Of a DNA stretch of 64,000 nt, positions 27,994-35,751 are shown piece by piece; position 1 is the stretch's first letter; each line of letters opens with the position of its first letter. The notes beneath the pieces were generated by a model. That model saw only the letters and a program-made list of their open reading frames with translations. It did not search any database and had not been told where the DNA came from. The stretch is from Bacillaceae bacterium. GTDB taxonomy: Bacteria; Bacillota; Bacilli; Bacillales; Alkalibacillaceae. A program made the translations under genes and the position numbers. Where the stretch lies: NCBI GenBank assembly GCA_017656265.1, contig JACDOD010000009.1:81850-145849 (forward strand), read 5' to 3'.

Positions 27994-28464
27994 ATGGTTC
28001 AAGTACTTTTTGTATGTCTTGGAAACATTTGCAGATCTCCAATGGCTGAAGCAATTTTTCGAAAGATGGTAGAAGATGAAGGACTGAGCGATCAAATAAA
28101 AGTTGACTCTGCCGGGGTCGGCCACTGGCACCAGGGTGAACCGCCCCATGAAGGAACACGGAAAATTTTAGATGAGAAAAGTATTTCCTATGAAGGCATG
28201 CGTGCCCGTCAGATCAAAGCAGAGGATTGGGATGAATTTGATTATATCATCGCAATGGACGAACAAAATATGCGTGACCTCGAAGCCATCCGCGATGAAT
28301 ACGAAAATGTAACTATTCAGCGTCTCATGGATCTTGTTCCTGATGCGAAGGAACAAAATGTACCAGATCCTTACTTCACAGGGAATTTTGAATATGTGTA
28401 TGAATTGGTAACAGAAGGATGTAAACATTTATTAGATGAAATAAAGGAAGATCATAACCTGTAA
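27994..28464 (+). CDS. yfkJ: low-molecular-weight protein tyrosine phosphatase
   Basis: 156 residues. P-loop VCLGNICRS with nucleophile Cys8 and Arg14 (Cx5R), ADSAG-like VDSAGVGHWH, and the general-acid loop VPDPYFTGNFEYVYELV. It dephosphorylates tyrosine residues; B. subtilis YfkJ is linked to ethanol-stress resistance. The order yfkJ, yfkI-like, yfkH-like is the same as in B. subtilis and the three genes run closely together. A ribosome site AAAGGGG lies ahead. Confidence 0.92.
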   Translation: MVQVLFVCLGNICRSPMAEAIFRKMVEDEGLSDQIKVDSAGVGHWHQGEPPHEGTRKILDEKSISYEGMRARQIKAEDWDEFDYIIAMDEQNMRDLEAIRDEYENVTIQRLMDLVPDAKEQNVPDPYFTGNFEYVYELVTEGCKHLLDEIKEDHNL

Positions 28465-28480
28465 AGGGGGGAGAGGCTGA

Positions 28481-28741
28481 TTGGGTAAAGCCGGCTGGAA
28501 ATATGGAATGATTGTCGGGGCGTTGACCGGTGCTCTATTGACGCTTGCCAAAAAATCCGATTGTCAAAAAGCTGAAGTACAGAATAAGCTAAAGGCTATT
28601 CTTGCAGAATATCAGCAGCATCCTTCCAGAGCAGTGTGTCACATTCGGAGAGGACTAAACAAAGCTGATCTGTGTATAGAAGAAATTCTCATGACACTGG
28701 ATCGGCTGAGCAAAAAGCTCGATGAATATTCGAAACGATAA
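28481..28741 (+). CDS. YtxH-domain small protein (YfkI-like position)
   Basis: 86 residues, TTG start with GGGGGGAGAG 5 bases ahead. An N-terminal hydrophobic Gly/Ala helix (GKAGWKYGMIVGALTGALLTL) is followed by a charged, coiled-coil-prone helix, the plan of YtxH proteins (general-stress, membrane-tethered). It holds the same place as yfkI in B. subtilis; I have not matched the sequence residue by residue. Confidence 0.7.
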   Translation: MGKAGWKYGMIVGALTGALLTLAKKSDCQKAEVQNKLKAILAEYQQHPSRAVCHIRRGLNKADLCIEEILMTLDRLSKKLDEYSKR

Positions 28742-28757
28742 TTCATGGTAAATTTCA

Positions 28758-29597
28758 ATGATGGGGTGGAAAAGTTTGAGGGATATCCAGTACGTGGTTT
28801 TTGAAATTTGGAAACGTTTCTCAAAGGATGATATTACCGGGATGGCCGCCCAGCTGTCCTACTTTTTTCTTTTGTCGCTATTTCCATTTTTGATTTTCCT
28901 GCTTACACTGATTGGATTTTTGCCAATATCCGCAGAACAAGTACTGGATCTGATCCGGGATTATGCACCCGGAAATACAATGAAGCTGATTGAAGAAAAT
29001 ATTTATTCACTGATGAATCAAAGAAGCGGCAGTTTGCTGTCAGCGGGAATTATTGGAACATTATGGGCAGCTTCCCACGGAATTAATGCTCTGATGAAAG
29101 TATTTAACCGTGCTTATGAAACGGATGAAAATCGTTCCTTTATCCTGTCACGCTTCATTGCTATTGTGTTAACCGTATCCATGCTGCTCGTCACAATTAT
29201 CGTTTTGCTTCTGCCGGTTTTCGGAAGGGTGATCGGTGAGTTTGTGTTTTCGTTCTTTGGCCTTTCGGAAACGTTTTTGCAAATCTGGAACGCGTTAAGA
29301 TGGATCAGTTCCTTTTTAATTATGGTTGTTGTCCTGGCTATCCTCTATAAATTGGCACCGGATCGGCCCATCCCATTACAGCATGCTTTTCCAGGTGCTG
29401 TTTTTGCAACGGTGTGCTGGCAGCTTGTATCCCTCGCTTTTTCTTTTTACGTAGAAAATTTTGGAAACTTCACAGCGGCCTATGGAAGTCTGGGCGGCGT
29501 GATTGTATTGATGATCTGGTTTTACCTGAGTGCCATGATTATCGTGATTGGTGGAGAAATCAATGCGATTTTATTTAAAAAAAATACTCGTAAATAA
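28758..29597 (+). CDS. yfkH: YihY/BrkB-family membrane protein
   Basis: 279 residues, six membrane segments. Family features: DITGMAAQLSYFFLLSLFPFLI in TM1, ALxW-type GTLWAASHGINALMKVFNRAYE and the late YGSLGGVIVLMIWFYLSAMIIVIGGEINA. Function of the family is not settled (once called RNase BN, now treated as an inner-membrane carrier). The ORF begins with two ATGs, but GGGGTGG lies 7 bases before a TTG at 28776, which may be the true start (LRDIQYVVF). Third gene of the yfkJ cluster. Confidence 0.86.
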   Translation: MMGWKSLRDIQYVVFEIWKRFSKDDITGMAAQLSYFFLLSLFPFLIFLLTLIGFLPISAEQVLDLIRDYAPGNTMKLIEENIYSLMNQRSGSLLSAGIIGTLWAASHGINALMKVFNRAYETDENRSFILSRFIAIVLTVSMLLVTIIVLLLPVFGRVIGEFVFSFFGLSETFLQIWNALRWISSFLIMVVVLAILYKLAPDRPIPLQHAFPGAVFATVCWQLVSLAFSFYVENFGNFTAAYGSLGGVIVLMIWFYLSAMIIVIGGEINAILFKKNTRK

Positions 29598-29718
29598 GAT
29601 GGGTCTGGTGATCTGAAAAGAAACTTAGTGTTTAACGTCTTTAAGCGATTATAAGGCTGGTATGGAGTCATGCTTATTTGACTTTCCCAGAGGCAACTAC
29701 AAAAACGCAATTGGTAAA

Positions 29719-29762
29719 AAATATCCGAACTCAATCACTGCATGAATGAGTTCGGATTTTTT
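29719..29762 (+). repeat. repeat hairpin, copy 3, acting as terminator
   Basis: Arms AAATATCCGAACTCA and TGAGTTCGGATTTTTT with an internal ATCACTGCATGAAT loop. The right arm runs into six T, so it is a fair intrinsic terminator for the yfkJ-yfkH transcript. Same family as copies at 9198, 26316 and 63899. Confidence 0.75.
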
Positions 29763-29879
29763 GACTCCTCTAAAAAAATTCATATAGTGCCTAACTTACA
29801 CTATTCAAGGTTATTATACCCTATTTAAAAGCGGAAGGATGATGAAAACATGGGGATGAAACCATTAATCTGAGAAGGA

Positions 29880-30189
29880 GAATTCTACAACTGTGGAGCA
29901 GGATCTTACAACTGCGAGGATGAATTCTACAACTGTGGAGCGGAATCTTACAACTGCGAGGAATGAATTCTACAACTGTGGAGCGGAATCTTACAACTGC
30001 GAGGATGAATTCTACAGCTATGGAGCGGAATCTTACAACTGCGAGGATGAATTCTACAGCTATGGAGCGGAATCTTACAACTGTGAGGATGAATTCTACA
30101 GCTATGGAGCGGAATCTTACAACTGCGAGGATGAATTTTACAACTATGGAGCGGAATCTTACAACTGTGAGGATGAATTCTACAACTGA
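29880..30189. repeat. 42-bp tandem repeat array, seven and a half units
   Basis: GAATTC or its variant starts each unit at 29880, 29922, 29965, 30007, 30049, 30091, 30133 and 30175: 42-bp steps except one of 43. Each unit is two related 21-bp halves (GAATTCTACAACTG... and GAATCTTACAACTG...). The plus frame would read EFYNCGAESYNCED repeatedly, but it is preceded by an in-frame TGA, has no start codon, and is broken by a single inserted A at about 29961. It is therefore treated as non-coding in its present form. Confidence 0.85.
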
Positions 30190-30250
30190 GTATTTTTGAC
30201 TCTGATAGATAAAATAGTATAACATTTGGGCCTATTACAACTGAAAGAAG

Positions 30251-30370
30251 GGTTGTCTAGCTTCAGCGCCCAGCCCCTCGAGCTGCTTCGGTCCCCCTGC
30301 GGCGGCGACAGCCTCCTCGGTGGTCCTCCAGCCGTTTTCGGGGCTAAGCGGGGCGCTTCCGCTTTTCTTT
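30251..30370. repeat. GC-rich palindromic repeat element
   Basis: About 120 bases far richer in G and C than its surroundings, with outer arms AGCGCCCAGCCCC (30265) and GGGGCTAAGCGGGGCGCT (30340-30357). It begins TTGTCTAGCTTCAGCGCC, a form I recall from many Bacillaceae intergenic regions. A large stem-loop with many mismatches could form. No coding potential. It abuts the MITE core that follows. Confidence 0.55.
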
Positions 30371-30373
30371 TCA

Positions 30374-30552
30374 ACATGCTTCGCTTTCCGCGGGCACGGC
30401 CTCAACTTCCTCGACAACTCATTCTTCGTTGTCTGTGGGATTTTCGGCTCGTGCTGTTCCCGCGACGCACAGGACGTGCTAGTGTCGACGTTGGCCACAG
30501 GACGTGGCCGGTTTTAGTCGACCAGGAGTCTCGCATGTTGACTGTGTTAACT
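30374..30552. mobile_element. MITE-like element core, copy 3, lacking terminal repeats
   Basis: Same orientation as copy 1: ATGCTTCGCTTTCCGCGGGC, GCACAGGACGTGCT, GGCCACAGGACGTGGCC and TTTTAGTCGACCAGGAGTCT, then ATGTTGACTGTGTTAA. The GCTGGGACAAAA ends are absent, replaced on the left by the GC-rich element. It runs to the end of the leftward P-type ATPase gene. Confidence 0.65.
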
Positions 30553-30558
30553 TTTTTC

Positions 30559-32490
30559 TCATCTTAACAGTCTTAACCCATTTAAGATTACCAGAATCGT
30601 ACTTCCTTCATGACCGATGACACCCATTGGCATATTTAATACTTGTGCAAAATTGGACAGGAGCAATAAAAAGATGACGCCTATGGAAAAGATGATATTT
30701 TGTTTGACGATTTTGCTCATGCGCCTGGATACGGTTATGGCATAAGCGATTTTGGATAGGTCGTTTTTCATCAGTACAATATCGGCAGTCTCCAGTGCAA
30801 CATCTGTCCCTTCTCCCATTGCAATGCCCAGATTGGATGTAGCCAGTGCCGGTGCATCATTAATGCCATCTCCTGTCATGGCTACCTGTGAATACATTTT
30901 CTTCAAATTTCGAATATGTTCAACCTTATCTTCTGGAAGGCAGTTAGCATAATATTGATCAATCCCGCATTCTTTTGCGATTGCTTGAGCGGTACGTTCG
31001 TTGTCACCTGTAATCATCACCGTTTGAATGCCAGCCTTTTTCAGTTGAACGAGTGCTTCTTTCGCATCTTCTCTGACCACATCTTTCAGGGCAAGCAGGG
31101 CAGCAATCCCTTTTTCATCAGCTGCAATCACCAGGGTTTTGCCTTCATCAGCTAAAGATTGGGATATTCCGTTATGGAAACGTTCAACATCTTCCTGGCC
31201 GATAAATTCCGGTTTGCCAATTTTCCATATTTGTCCGTCAATTTGAGCAGTAACCCCCTCTCCGGTTACATCTCTCATATTTTCAACGCTTTTATCCGGC
31301 TCTATATTTTGCTGTTTTACATATTTGACAATGGCTTTTGCCAGTGGGTGGGTGGATTCATTTTCAATTGAACCGATAATATTAAACACTTCAGCCTTCT
31401 GAAGACCCTCACGAATATACAGGTCTGTTACCTCTGGCGTACCCTTTGTAAGTGTGCCGGTTTTATCCAGTGCAATTGCTTTAATCTGCCCCAGATTTTC
31501 CACATGAACGCCACCTTTAAACAGGATTCCGTGTCTTGCTCCATTGGAGATGGCGGACAGAGTTGCAGGCATAATCGATGCCACCAGAGCACAGGGTGAC
31601 GCTACTACGAGAAAGATCATCGCCCGGTAAAATGTCGTTTCCCATGTCCATCCCAGAAGGAAATGAGGGGCAAACATTAATAACAGGCCGGTTAACAGGA
31701 CGATTTTTACATAAATTCCTTCAAATTTTTCAATAAAAAGCTGAGAAGGCGATTTTTCACTTTTTGCATTTTGTACAAGTTTAATAATTTTTTGGAAGAC
31801 ACTTTCTTCTGCCGGTTTTGTTAACTCGACGGTAATACTGCCGTTTAGGTTTACGGTACCAGCAAAAACCTCATCACCAAACGTTTTTTCTTCTGGCATA
31901 GATTCCCCGGTAATGGCCGCTTCATCCACAGAGGTTGTTCCTCGCACGATATTCCCATCAGCAGGAATCCGTTCACCTGCCCGAACGAGAAATTGATCCC
32001 CGATTTTCAGTTCTGAAACATGTACTTCCTCAGTCTGGCCGTCTGAAACCCTAAGAGCTGTTTCGGGCTGTAACTTCATTAAAGCAGAGATTTCCCGTTG
32101 GCTTTTATTCATGGTATAGGTTTCCAATGCTCCACTTAATGAAAAAATAAAGATTAGAACGGCTCCTTCCCACCAGTGTCCAATGGAAGCAGCTCCAATA
32201 GCAGCAACAATCATTAGCAGTTCAACATTTAAGTCTCTGTTTTTAATGGTGTCCTCAATACCTTCCTTTGCTTTGGCAAATCCACCAATCACAAAGGCAA
32301 TGATGTATAGAATAGCACTCCATAAATCAGTGAAGTAGCTTTCGGTTAACCATGTAAAGAGAATTAAAGCACCACTCGTCATAGCAGCTATTAACTCCAG
32401 GTGAGTTTTTGCCTTTTTCATCCATGTCACATTTGATTCTTTGTGCTGTTTTAGATAGTTTTGCGGAATCGCTTTCGGTTCGGCACCCAC
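30559..32490 (-). CDS. pfeT: P1B-4 type heavy-metal ATPase, probable Fe(II) efflux (PfeT/ZosA type)
   Basis: 643 residues, about eight membrane segments, no N-terminal metal-binding domain. TGES at ~194, phosphorylation Asp in DKTGT at ~342, ATP-domain HP (STHPLAKA), and GDGINDAPAL. TM6 holds SPC instead of CPC, and the last helices hold GHEGST: together these mark subgroup P1B-4 (Fe(II), Co(II), Zn(II)). B. subtilis PfeT exports Fe(II). A Fur-like and a PerR-like box lie upstream. The GTG at 32490 has GAGGAG 9 bases ahead; an upstream TTG is too close. Confidence 0.87.
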   Translation of the reverse strand: MGAEPKAIPQNYLKQHKESNVTWMKKAKTHLELIAAMTSGALILFTWLTESYFTDLWSAILYIIAFVIGGFAKAKEGIEDTIKNRDLNVELLMIVAAIGAASIGHWWEGAVLIFIFSLSGALETYTMNKSQREISALMKLQPETALRVSDGQTEEVHVSELKIGDQFLVRAGERIPADGNIVRGTTSVDEAAITGESMPEEKTFGDEVFAGTVNLNGSITVELTKPAEESVFQKIIKLVQNAKSEKSPSQLFIEKFEGIYVKIVLLTGLLLMFAPHFLLGWTWETTFYRAMIFLVVASPCALVASIMPATLSAISNGARHGILFKGGVHVENLGQIKAIALDKTGTLTKGTPEVTDLYIREGLQKAEVFNIIGSIENESTHPLAKAIVKYVKQQNIEPDKSVENMRDVTGEGVTAQIDGQIWKIGKPEFIGQEDVERFHNGISQSLADEGKTLVIAADEKGIAALLALKDVVREDAKEALVQLKKAGIQTVMITGDNERTAQAIAKECGIDQYYANCLPEDKVEHIRNLKKMYSQVAMTGDGINDAPALATSNLGIAMGEGTDVALETADIVLMKNDLSKIAYAITVSRRMSKIVKQNIIFSIGVIFLLLLSNFAQVLNMPMGVIGHEGSTILVILNGLRLLR

Positions 32491-32566
32491 GATTCTCAAC
32501 TCCTCTCCCTAATTGAGAATGGTTATTAGTTGCGGAAATCATCAAACATCCCGTAATTTCAATAAT

Positions 32567-32581
32567 TGATAATGATTTTCA
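32567..32581 (-). promoter_or_regulatory. Fur-box-like site upstream of pfeT
   Basis: TGATAATGATTTTCA matches the Fur 7-1-7 consensus TGATAATnATTATCA with one mismatch. It lies about 77 bases upstream of the pfeT start, between the PerR-like box and the gene. Confidence 0.65.
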
Positions 32582-32593
32582 TTTTAATTAAAA

Positions 32594-32608
32594 TTATAAT
32601 AATTTTAA
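32594..32608 (-). promoter_or_regulatory. PerR-box-like site upstream of pfeT
   Basis: TTATAATAATTTTAA matches the PerR consensus TTATAATnATTATAA with one mismatch. The surrounding DNA is AT-rich, so chance is possible; the pairing with a Fur-like site 12 bases away strengthens it. Confidence 0.58.
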
Positions 32609-32795
32609 TTTAGGTATTTTTATAATAACATAACGGCGGAGGAAGTCAACAAAAATAGTCATCTTTTTATTTCGGTATGCACAACTTTTTTTGCGTGTGA
32701 TCTATTTCATCATCTGTTTATATTTTTTTGGATGTTTATGATTTTGGATCTCATTGACCAGAAGCCAGAGCTTTTAGCTTACCTACGAAAGATGT

Positions 32796-32828
32796 CTCCA
32801 CCTCTTAGCGTTAGCGTAGGTGGTGGAG
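32796..32828 (+). repeat. hairpin resembling an IS200/IS605 right end
   Basis: CTCCACC (32796-32802) pairs with GGTGGAG (32822-32828) around TCTTAGCGTTAGCGTAGGT, then TATGTCAC. Hairpins of this size near GGAGTATGTCAC are typical ends of IS200/IS605 elements, but no tnpA or tnpB is present. It could be a relic, or a leader structure of the DMT transporter gene that begins 95 bases later. Confidence 0.3.
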
Positions 32829-32922
32829 TATGTCACAGCAATAAAGGGTATGGATTGCTTCAGGAGAGTAAGCTCATCTATAATAGTTCAGTGGATATTT
32901 TAGAGAGAGAAGAGGTTCTGGT

Positions 32923-33855
32923 ATGAGTGCAGAGAAGTTTTTTAAGCATCCCATCGGAGCGGCGATGGCAGCCTGTGCAGCCACCTTTTTGTGGGGGAGT
33001 GCCTTTCCGTTTGTGAAATGGAGTTATGAAGTACTGAATATACGTCCGGAAGAAACGTGGGAGCAGATATTGTTTGCGGGATATCGATTTTTTCTGGCTG
33101 CGTTAATGATATTCTTCTTTTTCTCGCTTGCACGGCAGAATATGAGGTTTCAGAAAGAAAACACGTCCAGAATTGTCAGAATAGGTTTCTTTCAGACGTT
33201 TTTGCAGTATATCTTGTTTTATATTGGCTTAAGCCACTCGACAGGAATACAGGGTTCGATTATCGCCGGGACCACTTCTTTTTTTCAGATGATCATTGCC
33301 CATTTTTTGTACCAGAATGACCATATGAATAAGAGAAAAGTATTCGGCCTGGTTATTGGTTTTACTGGAGTTGTATTCGTGAATATTCAGCAGGGGACGC
33401 TGAGTTTGGTATTTGGCCTTGGAGAGATCTTGCTCCTATTGGCTATGGTCACCGGCGCAACTGGAAATATTCTGGCGAGAGAGGGGAGCCAGCAGATTCC
33501 GGTTCCTTACCTGACCGCATACCAGATGCTGTTTGGCTCAATCGGCTTACTTGCCGTTGGAGGATTTGCTGCTGGATGGTTCCCTTTTCAATTTAATTTT
33601 ACGGCGGTATTGCTGCTCGGATATCTTTCTTTTTTATCAGCAGCAGGTTTTATTTTGTGGAATAACGTGATGAAATACAATAAAGTCGGCAATATATCCA
33701 TGTATTTGTTTCTCGTTCCTGTGTTTGGGGTCATGCTTTCAGGATTGATTTTAAATGAAGCGATTCACTTGTTTGTCTTATTAGGACTATCGTTTGTCGT
33801 AAGCGGTATTGTTATTGTCAACAGAAAAGGAAAAAAAGCCCGTGCCAGCATCTGA
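32923..33855 (+). CDS. DMT/EamA-family transporter
   Basis: 310 residues, ten membrane segments forming two EamA repeats. First repeat: GAAMAACAATFLWGSAFPFVK (TM1) to TGVVFVN; second: GEILLLLAMVTGATGNILARE to LGLSFVVSGIVIVNR. Members export amino acids or metabolites; the substrate is not evident. The ATG has AGAAGAGG 10 bases ahead. It has its own hairpin terminator. Confidence 0.87.
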   Translation: MSAEKFFKHPIGAAMAACAATFLWGSAFPFVKWSYEVLNIRPEETWEQILFAGYRFFLAALMIFFFFSLARQNMRFQKENTSRIVRIGFFQTFLQYILFYIGLSHSTGIQGSIIAGTTSFFQMIIAHFLYQNDHMNKRKVFGLVIGFTGVVFVNIQQGTLSLVFGLGEILLLLAMVTGATGNILAREGSQQIPVPYLTAYQMLFGSIGLLAVGGFAAGWFPFQFNFTAVLLLGYLSFLSAAGFILWNNVMKYNKVGNISMYLFLVPVFGVMLSGLILNEAIHLFVLLGLSFVVSGIVIVNRKGKKARASI

Positions 33856-33877
33856 TTAATCGCTGGGCGGGCTTTTA
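33833..33877 (+). terminator. terminator of the EamA gene
   Basis: Stem AAAAGCCCG (33834-33842) / CGGGCTTTT (33868-33876). The hairpin begins inside the last codons of the gene (KKARASI). Confidence 0.8.
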
Positions 33878-33937
33878 ATGAATATCCGTAAAAGTGGTTA
33901 CGCATATGAAGGGTGATCTGTTCTGAGCCCTGGTTAT

Positions 33938-35137
33938 TCAGGAAATGCCGGCATCAGTACCGGAACCCGTTTGCATATCTGTATCGGATGTACTTCCTTT
34001 CACAGTGATGGCGACGAAAATGATAAAAATAATTACGGTTATGAAATAGAAAAATGATGCACCAGGTAAAAATTGGATAAACAGTCCTCCTAACAAAGGA
34101 CCGATAATACTCCCGGCACTAAAGGAAACGCCGCAAAGGATATTGCCAGCAGGATGAAGGGATTTTGGTAGCATGTCGGTCATATAAGAGATCCCCAGAG
34201 AATAGATCGAACCGACCAGCATGCCTGAAAGGGTGAACAGAATAAAAAGCCAGAGCACTGAGTGTTCCAGCAGACCTGCAAAGAAAAATATGATACTTCC
34301 TGCTCCAAGGGCCAGAGCCAGCACTTTTTTTCGGCCAATACGGTCGCTCAGCATCCCGAGAGGAAGCTGCGTAATCAGGCTTCCAGCAGCAAATGATGGA
34401 ATGATGAATGAAAGGATATCCACATCGTGACCGATCCGCATTCCATATACGGGAAAATTTCCATGAAGGCTTGCCTCTAAAAATCCATAGGCAAATGGCG
34501 GGAGCAGTGCGATCCATGCGAGTTTGAATGCTTCTTTAAATCGCCCTGCAGAAGAACTTGACGCAACTTCATACGGGTTATCATCTTCCGGCCACTCATT
34601 TCGGACAAAAAACATCAATGCCCAGATGAGCAGGCTTAATGATGCGCTGACAAGAAACGGAAGGTAGGGATGTACAGATACCAGTCTGGTCATCAGTGGC
34701 CCAAGGGCAAATCCGAGCCCAAATGACAGCCCGTACAGGGCCATATTTCTGCCGCGGTTATGATCTTCGCTTGTCGTTGTAATCCATGTCTGGGTTCCGA
34801 AATGTAAAATATGATCTCCTATTCCTATCATTAATCGGAGAACAAACCAGAACCATAAGGCTTCCCAAATAGTAAAGAAATATAACGACAAAATAACAAG
34901 AGCCCCTCCTGCAAGAATGACAGGTTTATATCCAAAACGGTGAAGGGGCTTCTCCATAAAAGGGGAGGCTAATAATACTCCAATGTATAAACCTGTAGCG
35001 TGCAGACCGTTGATGGAGGAGGAAATACCGCTGTTTTCCAGAATCACTGCAATCAAGGGAAGCAGCATCCCTTGAGAAAACCCGGAAATCAATACGAGTG
35101 CAATTAAAATACGAAACCGACCTTTCTCAGATACCAT
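33938..35137 (-). CDS. yfkF: MFS transporter (YfkF-like)
   Basis: About 399 residues, 12 membrane segments. The MFS motif between TM8 and TM9 is PLGMLSDRIGRKKVLALAL, and the TM2-3 region reads FMEKPLHRFGYKPVIL. Drug-efflux-like, substrate unknown. The frame begins further upstream at 35221, but ATG 35137 (MVSEKGRFRIL) has AAAGGGGG 8 bases ahead and starts just before TM1. Named yfkF from its position between yfkH and yfkD, as in B. subtilis; the name is therefore tentative. Confidence 0.8.
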   Translation of the reverse strand: MVSEKGRFRILIALVLISGFSQGMLLPLIAVILENSGISSSINGLHATGLYIGVLLASPFMEKPLHRFGYKPVILAGGALVILSLYFFTIWEALWFWFVLRLMIGIGDHILHFGTQTWITTTSEDHNRGRNMALYGLSFGLGFALGPLMTRLVSVHPYLPFLVSASLSLLIWALMFFVRNEWPEDDNPYEVASSSSAGRFKEAFKLAWIALLPPFAYGFLEASLHGNFPVYGMRIGHDVDILSFIIPSFAAGSLITQLPLGMLSDRIGRKKVLALALGAGSIIFFFAGLLEHSVLWLFILFTLSGMLVGSIYSLGISYMTDMLPKSLHPAGNILCGVSFSAGSIIGPLLGGLFIQFLPGASFFYFITVIIFIIFVAITVKGSTSDTDMQTGSGTDAGIS

Positions 35138-35280
35138 GAGTATTCCCCCTTTGATGAATGGACAGTGATTATTGTAACCGATTGAGGAAAAAAAGAAATA
35201 AAAAATGCTTAAGTTTTGCAAAAGTCAGTTATTAGAGGTTAATTTATATGTACAAACATTTATTGAGGGGTTGTAGAAAC

Positions 35281-35664
35281 ATGGAATTTAAATTAAAGGG
35301 AAACAAGATTGAAACAGAATTTGAATATGGAAAGTTAGATATCTCTGCGAATTCAGAATATGGATTTCGTCCTTTTCAACTGATGATCGCTTCCATTGCA
35401 GCCTGCAGCGGTTCGGTTTTTAAAAAGGTGCTGGATAAAAAGCGGATGGATTATGAAGATATTACGATCTCGGTTGATTATAAACGAAGCGGGGATCAGA
35501 TCAATCGAATTGAGAAAATTCATCTTTCGTTTTTTGTAAAAGGTCAAAATCTAGATCAAAAACAACTGGAAAAAAGCCTCGCCCTTTCTCATAAATATTG
35601 TTCAATGGTTCAGTCCGTAAAGGAGAGCATAGATATTACGGTATCTGTTGAAATTAAAGAGTAA
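35281..35664 (+). CDS. OsmC-family protein
   Basis: About 127 residues, OsmC fold. The two conserved cysteines are Cys42 in SIAACSGSV and Cys107 in SHKYCSMV; in OsmC/Ohr enzymes they form the peroxidatic/resolving pair that reduces organic hydroperoxides. The spacing fits the YhfA/YmaD-like branch. The frame is open from 35248; the family start at 35281 has GAGGGG 11 bases ahead. Divergent from yfkF. Confidence 0.85.
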   Translation: MEFKLKGNKIETEFEYGKLDISANSEYGFRPFQLMIASIAACSGSVFKKVLDKKRMDYEDITISVDYKRSGDQINRIEKIHLSFFVKGQNLDQKQLEKSLALSHKYCSMVQSVKESIDITVSVEIKE

Positions 35665-35751
35665 TGAAATAGTGGGATTTTGCCGCAGTCCTAATTATGT
35701 GCATAGATTTTTCTTCCTTGAAAAAAATAAGAAAAAAATGAAAGGACTGTG

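Noticed and set aside
29880..30189. CRISPR array
   Set aside because: Units are contiguous repeats with no unique spacers; no cas genes are present. The same holds for 40582-40790.
29821..30225. ORFs on both strands across the 42-bp array
   Set aside because: They are the open frames of a tandem repeat; no start codon with ribosome site, an in-frame stop ahead and one frame break in the array.
32500..32650. Zinc-type (Zur) control of the P1B-4 ATPase
   Set aside because: The boxes fit Fur and PerR consensus better, and SPC/HEGST marks favour Fe(II) rather than Zn(II) as the main cargo, although Zn or Co cannot be excluded.
32732..32926. 64-codon ORF before the EamA gene
   Set aside because: No ribosome site; its frame runs through a hairpin and reads like random sequence. 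The 4-base overlap with EamA is not enough support.
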